From Platycnemis pennipes (Eukaryota; Arthropoda; Insecta; Odonata; Platycnemididae): a stretch of 64,000 nt of DNA. The stretch lies in the NCBI GenBank assembly GCA_933228895.1, contig OW121858.1, forward strand, positions 29,597,859 to 29,661,858. Reading direction: 5' to 3'. Made by a program: the position numbers and the translations under genes. This document shows, one piece after another, positions 45,786 through 56,365 of this stretch. Under the pieces are notes generated by a model. That model ran no database searches and was not told where the DNA came from. It was given only the letters and a program-made list of their open reading frames with translations. The first letter of the stretch is position 1, and the number at the start of each line of letters is the position of its first letter.

Positions 45786-46300
45786 GGAGTCACATACTTC
45801 GGTACGTCTTATCCGAATTTTCGATATTATCTTTCGGTTTTTATTGTAGGCCAGTGTAGGTTATATTGCTTTGCGTCTTGTAGACCTTGCTACTTATATT
45901 TCGGTGGGTTTTACCTGCTAATTCGGTTTGTGTACACAGGTTTACAGTAAACTCCCGATTTTCCGTGAAAATTACGGATAATCGGGAATCCCGGATAATT
46001 CACCATTCGGTTAGTGCCGGATTCATTTCTAGAACGTACTGAATGTGAAAGAAGGACAACAGGTCGTCCTTTTTTCCCGGTCCGTCTTATTTGCTAGTGC
46101 ATTTGTTTAAGAATTATGGAGAAATGCGTCTTACATTCCGGTGCGTCTTATCCACCAAGTCGTCCTTTTTATCCCGGTGCGTCTTATCTGTTAGCGTATT
46201 TACCTGTGTTATTGAGTCTTATTGAGAAATACGTCCTCTATTCCGGTGTCGTATTTGAGAGAGTAATGTACGTATATCGGTGCGTCTTATACATCGAGCG
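45786..46300 (+). repeat. Second GTGCGTCTTAT patch with one hairpin unit
   Basis: The patch repeats 44.84-45.01 kb, followed at 45955 by a single CAGTAAACTCCCGATTTTCC hairpin unit. After it, GGTGCGTCTTAT-like blocks recur at 46080-46300 about every 30-60 bp. Confidence 0.75.
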
Positions 46301-46824
46301 GTTGCGGAACGCCGAATTTCGATCGAATCTCGTTACTGTTGGAGCGTGATAACCCCTTCTACCCGTCATCAACATTCCGTTCCGAGATCCCCCATCCCCT
46401 CCCTCCTGTTATACCCCCTCCCCTTAACCCCCTACACGCGTCACGTGACCCGGCGGCGTTCAAGCGTGACCGACAATTGCCTGGCGAAAAGCGCGCCATC
46501 CGTCCCACCGTCCGTAACAATGCACGAGTTCTTTTTTTATCCCCTTTGTACCCCTCCCCTACTTTCTCCCTTCCTTTTACTCTCAAATTGCATTCTGGAC
46601 TGTAAATGCACCATATCACGCGAACTCATTCCTTCTCTTATCTCCGTTCTATCCCTAATTTTTCCTTTAATCGGGTCGGTTTGATAGGATGCAAGACTAT
46701 ACCCCTTTCAGCATCAATAGGAGGCTATTACAACGCCATCTGTTGTACGCAGGAAGCCTGAATCAATGTTGTTGTGTCGAAAAAGGCGTTGTTGTGTCTA
46801 AAGTTCGCCCAACATATACAAATT
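46301..46824. other. C- and CpG-rich spacer
   Basis: C-rich and CpG-rich from 46345 to 46570, with frames open on both strands (46280-46684) but no domain. CTCF-core-like AGATGGCGTTG on the minus strand at 46731-46741. Confidence 0.35.
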
Positions 46825-47356
46825 TTTACCTATACCAATTTTTTATTTCCGAATTTGATAGAGGTTTTAAAATAAAAAGACCCGTATTTTTCCGTTTTTT
46901 GATCCGTCAATTATTTCTCAAGTTATTAAGCGACGAAAAACTGATGTTTTTAACCCTTTCGGAAAAGTGGGCGTGGTGCAACCTCTGACGTATATCGACT
47001 TCGTCCAATCACAACTGCGCCCGCGAAGCTACTTCGCCTTTCGGAATGGAAGGACGCAGCTTACTCGGCCAATCGAAGCAGTTACGACAACATCTGTGCG
47101 AGCAGACCTTCCGAGAACCCCCCTTCCACTCCCTTCCCTTCCCCTAAAAGCAGTCAAGGACGGGAGGAAAATGAAGTCAATGTTATCACAGCAGAATTTT
47201 CGGTGGGCGTCACCTTTTGCTTATTTTAATTTTTGATTTATGAGTTAACGGCTGTGGTTAGAAGATTAATTTTTGCACTAAAATTCTTTTTTCGTTTCCA
47301 TCTAACGATTTCGTGTACAAAATTGCGATTTCGGTTCCGAGTAAACGCCTCCATTT
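46825..47356 (-). mobile_element. Family I TIR element, copy 1
   Basis: Reverse copy of the ~550-bp family: ends with GAGTAAACGCCTCCAT; inside has TCGACTTCGTCCAATCACA, GGCGTGGTGCAACCTCTGAC and GGGCGTCACCTTTTGC. The left end is diverged. Frames within are not a known transposase. Confidence 0.8.
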
Positions 47357-47920
47357 TAGAGCGAATAATCTAAAGATATAAATACAAAAAATATAAGTAA
47401 TAATCTCGTCCCAGACACAATATAGAATACTAATCAAATAATTACTACTGAAAACACAAAAATAAACTGGTCAAGGCCATAGTAAAAAAACCCTAACTTC
47501 CTTAGTAACTGCAAAACCATATGTTTTGCTTCCTTAACAAGGTTGTATTTCCTTACATATAACTCTTGTTCATAACAGTACTTGTTATAAGTGACAAATA
47601 TCCTTGCGTTGGTGAATTTGCACAATAATTATCATTCACTTGTGATATGTAAAAGGTCTTTTTTTAACCTACCATTAACGTTTAGGAACTATGATTTTTA
47701 TTTTTTTAAATAACTTATTGGATGGTCCCTTATTGGTGACGTAATGGGGAAATAGTAGATCTTTTATGCTTCTTACCATTTAGTAAGGTCTGAAAATTGA
47801 ACTCTTAAACAATTCACTGTAACAAACGCAATTGTCGAAAAGCGGATATAAGCCTGACTACAAATGTACTAATTTTATGCAAATCATAATGTATTAAGAA
47901 ATCCCAGTTCACTTAAGAAT
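47357..47920. other. Unassigned spacer
   Basis: AT-rich; no features recognised. Confidence 0.35.
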
Positions 47921-48485
47921 AGGGGTCGTCTTCCTTATTTTTATTGCCGAATATGGTAGAGTTTTTAAAATAAAAATACCCGTATTTTTCCGTTTTTCGT
48001 TCCGTCAATTAGTTCTCGAGTTAAAAGCGGCGAAAAACTGATGTTTTTTTTTAACCCTTTTCGGAAAAGTGGGCGTGCCATACGACTTATTACGTCATCC
48101 GCTTCGTCCATTCACGACTGAGCCCGCGAAGCTACGTTGCCTTATCGCAGTGGGGGGGGGGACACAATACCGAGCTGACTCTGCGAATGTGAGCGGTTGT
48201 TAAGAGGGGATCGTGTGCGAGCAGACCTTCCGAGAACCCCCCTCCACTCCATTCCCATCCCCTAAAAAGCAGTAAATGGAAGGGAGGTGGGTGACGTAGT
48301 AATTCTCGAAGCAGCTTCTTCGGTGGGCGTCGCCTTTTGCTTAAATTTTAGTTTTTGATTCATTGAAGCGAAAGGCTCTGGAATTAGAAAATTGATTTTT
48401 TCACTAAAATTAATTTTTTCGTTTCCATCTTATTACGATTTCGTGTACGAGATAGCGATTTTAGGTTCCGAGTAAACGCCCCCAT
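47921..48485 (-). mobile_element. Family I TIR element, copy 2
   Basis: Edges AGGGGTCGTCTTCC and GAGTAAACGCCCCCAT are inverted copies of each other as in copy 3. Keeps the GGCGTGCCATACGACTTATT variant and GGGCGTCGCCTTTTGC. A (G)n run lies at 48150. About 565 bp. Confidence 0.85.
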
Positions 48486-50215
48486 TAAATGCTAATTTTA
48501 TGTTAACCCAAAAAGCTCAGAAATTGCTCAGAATCTGACTTGTTGCTCACGTAACAGTTACATATTGTTTACGTTGCGAGGCATAGGAAATATTCGTCTT
48601 GCCTGGACTTAATATTGTATTCCAGAGCCCATAAGCTTTCGTAACTATGCAACAACAATAAATAGCCAATAGAAACTATTGAAGTTAGAAAAGTCTCCCC
48701 GTTAAAATTGGAATTAATTGGTTTTATTGTCTCCAAGGACATCCTGATCATGGAACAACAGACGAGTGTTAATTTAAATTTACTTATAACCGTATTTAAT
48801 TCAACCCAAGGCACGAGCTGGGAACCTATGACAGTGAGTTAATTTCTCAGCATTTTGGTGACAGTTATTGCATGTAAATATATGTATTATTTATGTAAAA
48901 ACAAAGGCAACTGCTGACAAGCCCAACAATGACTTAGCCTTGGACCTGATTGTTACCTATCATAAAATAACACGGGTATTCACTGCTTATTGAATTATGG
49001 GTAAAGTAACCTAATCTTTCGTTTTATTGGATTGTGTTACTGTGTGAAATATCTCTGTTATTTCAATCATTATTATCGTTATACAATACTGTAATTTATG
49101 TGATGGATATTCTTAAAATTTACAATTTGATCAAAAAACTTCACTGAAAAAATAGGTTTTCGAATAGTTTCGTTCAGAGAGTGGTGATACTATTGTCCTA
49201 GATAAAAATTAAGGGTAATATTCGTTTAAATATTTGTATTAACTGCAGTTTGTTGAAAATGATAATCTGATGTTAAAAGCAGCATGCGATAATTACTATT
49301 AATTTGGCCACTTTTATAAATTTGTAAAAGTTTATGAAACTAGCTGTTATCTATTCGTACTTGTAACTAGTTACTTCAAAGTAAAGTAACGCGTTCTTTC
49401 AATTAGTTACAAATAAAGAAAAGTAATCTTTAATTAAGTTAGTTACTTTTTTCTTAGTTTCTATCTCTGAATACAGGCTTGCCAAAAATAGGTGAAAAAT
49501 TACTGAACCTATCCTATCAATAGGTGGAATAGAGCTATTGCTCTACTGAATTATCCACACGTCATCACCTCTACGTCACCCGAAGCCAATCAAATCGACC
49601 CGTTCCTAATTTCGCCCCCCGCCTCTTCCCCCGAGGCCGTCACGCGACAGATTGTCGCCCCAATCGTTTTATTTCCCATCATGCACCCCGAGGAGGAGGT
49701 CTCCCCCCCTCCCCTCCTGCTGTCTACGGCCTTCCCATCATCCCGCGTAATAGAAAAAAAGAGAGGGTCGAGATGCGCACTGCGTTCGCCCGTGAGATGG
49801 CGCTAGTGTGTCTGAATGAATGCCATTTCCCCAAATACCCTTGGAAACCCTGGCAATTCTCCTCTCCCCTCCCTCCCCCCCAATCCGTACCCTCAGGCGT
49901 CGCATTGCCTCATGGGAAGGTTGGGGGGAGTGTCATTTCGGTCCCACAATTCATAGCGCGTGACCTGAATGCTATGTGACCTTCGTCTCAAAAGACTGTC
50001 TGTTCAAGGAGCCATTGTTTCGTCCGCCTCCTTCAAGGCTTAATACGTCTCTCATCTCTCCGATATTGCATCCGCGTGACAATATGGTGTATGGCAGTTC
50101 CCTGATACCGAACTCTTCATCGATATATCAAACTCGAACCAAATAATAATAATATATTTTGTAAAAATCCATCGTACTTAATGAAGTTATACAGAACTAT
50201 GAAGGAAATTTCGCG
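48486..50215. other. Unassigned region with a C-rich islet
   Basis: 48486-49500 is AT-rich with nothing recognised. 49555-49950 is C-rich and CpG-rich; it contains AGATGGCGCTA at 49795-49805. No protein recognised in the frames. Confidence 0.35.
49795..49805 (+). promoter_or_regulatory. CTCF-like core
   Basis: AGATGGCGCTA fits all 11 positions of the CTCF core consensus. It lies in a C- and CpG-rich islet. Confidence 0.3.
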
Positions 50216-50763
50216 AATGGGGGCGTTTACTCGGAACCGAAATCGCAATTCTGTACACCAAATCGTTAAAACGGAAACGAAAAAAGAATTTAAGTGAAAA
50301 AATTAATCTTTTGGTTACAACCATTCACTTCAATAAATCAAAAATTAAAATTTAAACAAAAGGTGACGACACCCGAAAAAGCTGCTTCGATAACATTGAC
50401 GTCATTTTCCTCCCGTCCATGACTGCTTTTAGGGGAAGGGAAGGGATAGGAGGGAGGTTCTCGTTAGGTCTTCTCGCACAGATGCTATCGCAAATGCTCC
50501 TATTGGCAGAGTCAGCTGTATTGTCCCCCCCCATTGCGACAAGGCGAAGTAGCTTATGTGTGCTCAGTTGTGATTGGACGAAGTCGATATACGTCAGGGG
50601 TTGCACCACGCCCACTTTTCCGAAAGGGTTAAAAAACATCAGTTTTTCGCCACTTAATAACTCGATAAATAATTGGCGGATCAAAAAACGGAAAAATAGG
50701 TGTATTTTTGTTGTACAAACTCTATCATATTCGGCAATGAAAAAATATGGTAAACGACCCCAT
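50216..50763 (+). mobile_element. Family I TIR element, copy 3
   Basis: ATGGGGGCGTTTACTCGG on the left and GGTAAACGACCCCAT on the right form inverted ends, 548 bp apart. It holds a GATTGGACGAAGTC block (CCAAT on the minus strand), GGTTGCACCACGCCCAC and AAGGGTTAAAAAACATCAG. No transposase frame; the 153-codon frame at 50419-50880 is not a known protein. Confidence 0.9.
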
Positions 50764-50974
50764 TTTCGTGTATATTTCAGGACATATCACTGTTTTCCCC
50801 TTCAATCGATTGGCAATGAAATAACATGCCCTTTCCTTCGATATATTCGAAGAGTAAAGACGTTAAAAATCGGAATTTAGTACGTGGTTATACGGAAGAG
50901 CAGATTTGCAGTTGTAGTAAGTCTAACAGTGAGAATGAAAACTCATTCCTGCTATTCCATATTCTAATACTGGT
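50764..50974. other. Unassigned spacer
   Basis: Nothing recognised. Confidence 0.35.
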
Positions 50975-51650
50975 TTAATAGTTTCTTACTTAGTTTTAAA
51001 CTATTCCCTTGTAAATACAACTCTTTGTTTTGAATTTTATGAATGTTGATATTTTTGAAAATTGTTTGGCAACAATGACGCTGATACCATTTGGAAGTAT
51101 TGGTATTAATTACACCATGTTATTAACCAATGAAATATTTAAATTACATCAAAATATATAAGAAGGACCTTGTTGTAAGGTATATTCCTTAATTAAGTTA
51201 GTAAATAGTCTCGTAAGCACGTTCCGTCACAAGCACCGTTGCCAACGATAACAAAATACTGTAGCGCCACTTTCACTTAACTAAGGCTTTTCTGCTTTTT
51301 TTCGAGCAAAAATTTATTAATATCAATTTAAAAAATGTGGCAATGCTAGCACTTTTTCTGAATGCTAAATTCTACATAAAATTGCGCATCTTATGTTAGT
51401 TTTTCGTCAAGACGACAATCCTCTTAACATTATTAATCTGCAAATTTTAAAGTGACAGCCATAACTCTGCCGTGTAACCACATAATGTAAAATGGGTGAT
51501 TTTCAACGTCTTTTTCTTCAAGTATATGATGGAAAGGCCTCACTATTTTATTGCCAATCGATAGAATGGCCAACAGATTGTGTGTCCTGATATGTTCACA
51601 TAAATGGCATTTAATTAATAATTCGGTGGAGCGTCGTCAACCTATCTAGT
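50975..51650 (+). mobile_element. Family A element, 3' part with end
   Basis: Runs from ACTATTCCCTTGTAAATACA through CACGTTCCGTCACAAGCACC and GCCAATCGATAGAATGGCC to the far end CGGTGGAGCGTCGTCAACCT. That end is loosely inverted to the other family end (AGGTTCCAACGTCACTCC). No coding capacity. Confidence 0.8.
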
Positions 51651-51924
51651 TCAACGGAGATGTATGCCAATGGCAGGTGATATCGGAGTGCGCATTTAGA
51701 CACTCAACTCTCTTATGTGCATGACGTGATGTTGTTATTGATTAAAGAGACCGTTGCCTAGGGCAACGTTGCGTCTGGAATGCGTAGGGAAATTCAGGAT
51801 ATGGAACAACAGATACTAATACACGTATAGGAAACCCAATAGAGTGAGGGTTCCTGAATTTAAACATATCCGTACACAAGAAATGAATGGGATATGGTGG
51901 TTCACAAGGCAGCAATTAATCGAA
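51651..51924. other. Unassigned spacer
   Basis: Nothing recognised. Confidence 0.35.
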
Positions 51925-52570
51925 GAATATCTACATCTACATAATAGCCTGCAAGCCACCATAAAGGTGTGTGGAAGGGGGTGAATTCTCACCAAATATG
52001 CACTACATATCATGCATAAAAAAGGACTAGTATTTATATACTGTTCTAAACTACACTATTTAAAAAAAGATAAAAATGGCAAGCTAAAGCTACAAATAAA
52101 CATTCTGTTAGTTGGGTTAGCTTCAAGTCCCTACACCAACATGCAGCTACCAATGTTATCCATTACTATACTCGTACTGGATATATTTACCTCTATACAT
52201 ATCCCTAATTGTACGAGGAAAAAAGGACATTTTGAATCTGTCAGTTCGGCAATCAATTTCTCTCATGTTTGTGATATCATGGTCCAGTCTACCATAGTAA
52301 GTTGGGGTTCGCAAAATATTTTTAACATCATCACTGAAAATATTATGTTGTAAATTGTTTAAGAGATTAAGTCTATATTTCAACCTGCGATCTGACAATC
52401 CCATTTTAATTCATGCAATAGACTGGTTATACGCTAATATAATTATCGTACCGTCCCTTTACAAATCTTGCCAATCTTTGCTGTACAGTTTCAAGTTCGT
52501 TATTTAGACCGATTTCGTAGGGACCCCATAATACACTGGCAGAATATTAAAATTTGAGTTTATTCAGATT
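51925..52570 (-). mobile_element. CR1/L2-like LINE, subfamily B
   Basis: 5'-truncated copy in reverse: 3' block GCCTGCAAGCCACCATAAAG near 51949 next to an ATCTACATCTAC tail, the 3' region, then ORF2 end. Shares its last blocks with the main CR1/L2-like copies, so the two subfamilies have related tails. Confidence 0.85.
52156..52404 (-). pseudogene. LINE ORF2 C-terminus (subfamily B)
   Basis: The frame reads LSDRRLKYRLNLLNNLQHNI, then SDDVKNILRTPTYYGRLDHD and later SFFPRTIRDM. It parallels VRRLKYRLNLLEKYQSYSFT and ILKKPAYYARFDQINKIRER of the 55.2-kb copy. This is the tail downstream of the reverse transcriptase domain; the catalytic part is absent. Confidence 0.8.
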
Positions 52571-52619
52571 TGAACCACATACATTTACGAACAGTTTTTC
52601 CTTTAGAGGCTGACAATGA

Positions 52620-53556
52620 TTCAACGTGACACCAGAAGCTCTTAATACCCAGAAGCTCTCGATTGGAAATAAAATAATGAGTCTTTTCCGTCAACTGTAT
52701 ATTTGGAGAACAAAGTCGTTGAAAATCTGCTATTTTATACGGCAGAGAATGGCTCTTGTAGTAGAATTTGCAGATATTAAAGTAAAGAGAAACGTCGTTT
52801 TTACGAAAAAACTAAAGTAAGATGCGCAATTTTATGTATAATTTAGCATTGTAAGAAAAAGTGCTCGCCTTACCACTCTTGTTCAATTGGTATTAATAAA
52901 TGTTTGCTTGAAAAAAAGCAGAAAAGCCTTAGTTACATGAAAGTGGCGATATAGTATTTTGTTATCATTGGCAACGGTACTTGTGACGGAACGTGCCTAC
53001 GAGCCTATTTACTAACTTAATATAGGAATATACCTTAAAACAAGGTCCTTCCTATATTTTTTGTGTAATTTAAATATTTAATTGATTATTGATATTGTGT
53101 AATTAATACCAATGTTTCGAATTGGTAGCAGTGTCATTGTTGCCAAACAGTTTTCAAAAATAAGAATATTAATAAAACTCAAAACAACGAGTTGTATTTG
53201 CAAGGAAATAATTAATAACTAGGTTAGAAAATATTTGACCTATATTAGAATAATTATAAGCGGGATTGAGCATGTATTCTCACTTTGGGAAATTAAACGT
53301 GGCAACAACACTTCAGCCATGTTCCGAAGTAAAAATGAGTTAAAAAAGAGCTTGTATTGAAATGGAATTCAACTACAACGCACTATATAATAGCATCATA
53401 CTCATGCAGTTATTGTGTACTATGCGTTATCATCCTATGGAGCAATTTCCATATAGGTGTTTTTCTGGATCGGTATTTATTCATTAAATAACATACTACA
53501 CTTTTACGGGATATTTAATCGCGGAGTGACGTTGGAACCTCATTCAAAAAATTGTC
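52620..53556 (-). mobile_element. Family A element, reverse copy
   Basis: Complement of 7797-8850: GGTACTTGTGACGGAACGTG, AACGAGTTGTATTTGCAAGG, AACACTTCAGCCATGTTCCG and CGATCGGTATTTATTCA-type blocks in reverse order, with the family end ATCGCGGAGTGACGTTGGAA near 53535. About 935 bp. Non-coding. Confidence 0.85.
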
Positions 53557-53559
53557 TTC

Positions 53560-53780
53560 AAGTACAGCTGAATAACAACGCCTCTAGTGATACACTCTGC
53601 TTTGACGTCATCTGGTGACGTGGTGTTTTTTATAACATACTGAAAACGTACACTTAAAAAAAGGTGCAATATATTTGTAACACAACTTTATTTTTATTTT
53701 TCCCAAGTACATTTTAGCAAATAACACTTCAATTTCACAGATTTGAAAAAAGTACTTCATGCTCCCCATTGGTCAAATAC
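53560..53780 (+). mobile_element. Family C MITE, 3' part (copy 4)
   Basis: Matches the right third of family C: AACAACGCCTCTAGTGATAC, TTGACGTCATCTGGTGACG, CCCAAGTACATTTTAGC and the end TTCATGCTCCCCATT. More diverged than the other copies. It abuts the reverse family A copy. Confidence 0.7.
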
Positions 53781-54265
53781 TTCCCTTACCCGAATTTGGT
53801 AAACCCTCTGCCATACACCCCTTTTGCGTCTTACAGGGTACAACGTACGTTTCGATGCAGCCTTGTTCTCACTCATCATGAATGCCCCAGCCTAATCCCT
53901 GTACTTCAGAAGACGAAATCGACGCCCAAAAACCCTTATATATCCTCTCAGATGAAATCAGGGTAGTTTGGCATCGTAAAGTCAACCGTATCCTGGAATT
54001 TTTTAATTCTTCTAGTGGCGGTGTGTGTTCCAGAGTTCCGCAAGAGGGGTGGAAAGGGTTCGCAAGGGGTCGACAGCGCGAGGGGAAGGGGTCCAGGAGT
54101 TTCTGAAAGGGGAGTTTGAAGTTAAAAATGGGGAAACCCTTTTAAAAAAAAGTTTTAATTAGTTTCCTCCACTCATTTCCCAGGATCGATAGCATTTGTG
54201 CTCGTAGCGGAAAGGTATCCAGGGTTCAGGGTGAGCGCCGCGTCGTTGAGACCCTATAAGGGTTA
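53781..54265. other. Unassigned spacer with a decayed LINE tail
   Basis: CCCTCTGCCATACACCCC with TCTTACAGGGTA at 53805-53842 resembles the CR1/L2-like 3' block. The rest has no match outside the window's own duplications. Confidence 0.4.
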
Positions 54266-54476
54266 GGGTGAGATCAATTTTCATTTATCCCTTTTACGGA
54301 AGGGTTTTTTTTCGTACCCTGACCCCCTTGCTTCGAGTCAAAAGCCCGCCAGCCATTAATGCAATGGTCATTCTTCTCTGACCCTTTCTTGATTGACTCC
54401 TGAGCTGCCAGGCAACCGTTGTACCCCTAGGGTGGGGGGTGGGGAAGGTCCATAAGGGTTTTAATCATTCCCTTTT
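54266..54476 (+). repeat. 211-bp duplicated segment, copy 1
   Basis: From GGGTGAGATCAATTTTCATT to TAATCATTCCCTTTT. The same 211 bases stand at 58183-58393 with three substitutions seen (AACCG/AATCG, and two in the CCCCTAGGG(T/C)GG(G/A)GG stretch). No gene or TE signature inside. Confidence 0.95.
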
Positions 54477-54639
54477 GGTCAGTATTCCAGTCCCGCTTAC
54501 CCTATTCAGGAGTTATTGTACGTGTTTGGTCGTCTTGGCTGGTTTCTTGCTTCGGCTATATGTGCCACATAAACTAGCCGTACTTCTTTCACCTGAATTC
54601 CTGTCGTTGCCTTGGCTTGCCTGAATGGCAGTTGAAACT
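54477..54639. other. Unassigned spacer
   Basis: Nothing recognised. Confidence 0.35.
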
Positions 54640-54690
54640 TAACCTTAAAAAGTGTGTAGCTATCAATTTAGCTTATCAATTTTCTTGGAC

Positions 54691-54957
54691 ACAATCAGAG
54701 TCACATCGGGAGTTCCTCAGGGTAGCGTAATAGGCCCGTTTCCATTTCTTTTAGACATAAACGATTTGAGTACCATAGTTATTAGTAAGCTTAGACTCTT
54801 TGCAGACGATGAGGTAGTGTACAAGGGTATATCAAAAGAAGAAGACAGGGAATCGCTTAGCAAGGATTTAGATGAAATTCAAGAGTGGTGCGACAAAATG
54901 CAGCTAGAACTCAACCTTAAAAAAATGTGTAGCTATCAATTTTCGGAGGAGGAATAA
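54691..54957 (+). pseudogene. Reverse transcriptase fragment
   Basis: The frame holds TSGVPQGSVIGPFPFLLDIN, the substrate-binding motif region of non-LTR reverse transcriptases, then LRLFADDEVVY with the catalytic FADD box, then SLSKDLDEIQEWCDKMQLEL and NLKK, the thumb-side block. The enzyme would copy element RNA into DNA at a nicked target. Only about 89 residues remain; fingers, endonuclease and the full C-terminus are missing, and the frame stops at 54957. FADD itself is intact. Confidence 0.9.
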
Positions 54958-55209
54958 TTCGATAGAGCGCTCCTATAAAATTAGTAACACGAAGATCGAA
55001 AGCGTTGAAACCATAAAATAATTAAGGTGTAATAATCACTTAAGATTTATCGTGTGGGGAAGACACATCCGGGAAATATGCGACCGAGCGAAGTGATAGC
55101 TAGGATTTATCAAAAAGGGTGCTATAGGGAAATGTGATGAGAAGACAAAAGAGCAGCGATATTACTTTTCACTAGGTAGGCCCCACCTTGAGAATGCAGT
55201 CAGTTTTAT

Positions 55210-55488
55210 ATGAGATCCGAAATAAAAATAGGTTTAATCAGAGAACTAGACAGTGTGCAGCGTAGAGCAGCTAGGTTCTTCAAAACGTGTTACGATAGGT
55301 TGAGTAGCGTTTCAGAATTAATACAAAAATTAGGGTGGGAATTATTAGCAGTGCGTAGGTTAAAGTACAGATTAAATCTATTAGAGAAATATCAATCGTA
55401 TAGCTTTACTGAAGATGATAGGCACATATTAAAAAAACCAGCGTATTATGCTAGATTCGACCAGATAAATAAGATTAGAGAGAGATAG
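55210..55488 (+). pseudogene. LINE ORF2 C-terminus (CR1/L2-like)
   Basis: Reads KIGLIRELDSVQRRAARFFK, then YDRLSSVSELIQKLGWELLA and RRLKYRLNLLEKYQSYSFTE, to NKIRER and a stop. SVQRRAARF and SSVS-LI--LGW--L--RR are hallmarks of the tail of CR1/Jockey-superfamily ORF2. It is separated from the reverse transcriptase part by about 250 bases with stops. Confidence 0.9.
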
Positions 55489-55765
55489 ATTGTCGTACCG
55501 ATAGATTCAAAATGTCATTTTCCCCCGTACTATAAGAGAACAGAATAGGCAGCATAGCAAGGGGATAGGTAATAGGGTGTTAGAATAGTCTTAAGTGCAT
55601 GATGCATTTATTAATCCCTTAGATGCTATTGATACTAACAATGTAGTTGCATGAGACCCTATAGTTGCTTGTTTGCATGTTAGTAGTGCATGCTTGGTGA
55701 TCTTCACCCCCTGCCACACACTTTCGCGGTAGCTTGCAGGGTATCCTGTAGATGTAGATGTAGAT

Positions 55766-56365
55766 GCCTTTTTTCTTACCTATTTCCTTATTTTTTTTTA
55801 CAATTCTTCCAGAGATTTTTGTAATAGTCCTCCAATTTTACGGTAAATGTCCGGTTTGAACAGAACGAAGCAAACATAAATTTAAAAAAAAATTATCCAT
55901 TATTCATTCACGATGGAGAGGTTACATGGATTAAATAATACGTTATGTTGGTAGACGGGGAGAGGTTGGCAAGGGTGAAGATAGAGAGAAAAAAAACATT
56001 TTTTTAAAATAATTATTTTCCGCCCTCTTTTGTTTTCTCATCACCGCTTCCTCCGAGGGGATGGCGCTGGCGTCGCGCCGGAGGGATGACTAATTGAAGA
56101 GGTATGAAAAATTCAGCGATGGCCGGAAGATGTTGAAGCGAGGAAGGGGACGATTTCCCGTTGTTACCCTCCAGGAAAGCCAACCCCACCCCTTCTGACT
56201 TGAAACAAAAAAACAGCGTTGCGCGCGCGCGAGAAAAAAAGTGAAATGCGATATCCGCAAGCCAGATCTCTTTTCTCTTTTAATCACAGGTACTTTTTCG
56301 TTCTCTTCCTGTAATTCATACGATGTATTTTCTCAAGAAAAAATACGTTACAAATGCCAGGTCCA
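55766..56365. other. Unassigned spacer with a 33-bp duplicated block
   Basis: GAGGGATGACTAATTGAAGA and on to AAAATT (56081-56113) is identical to 58133-58165. (CG)n at 56221-56231. The frame at 56090-56287 has no domain. Confidence 0.5.

Larger units (their letters stand above)
54640..55765 (+). mobile_element. CR1/L2-like LINE, best-preserved copy
   Basis: 5'-truncated copy with part of the reverse transcriptase, a degenerate middle, the ORF2 end, the 3' region and tail GTAGATGTAGATGTAGATG near 55748. Its first 45 bases (GAAACTTAACCTTAAAAAGT and TGTAGCTATCAATTTA) repeat the block at 54905-54945, so the left end is itself rearranged. The other LINE copies at 2.3, 17 and 35.8 kb are shorter or more decayed. 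Confidence 0.95.

Noticed and set aside
50419..50880. 153-codon reading frame
   Set aside because: It lies across a family I TIR element and its flank; the peptide matches no transposase or other family I recognise, and other copies do not keep it open.
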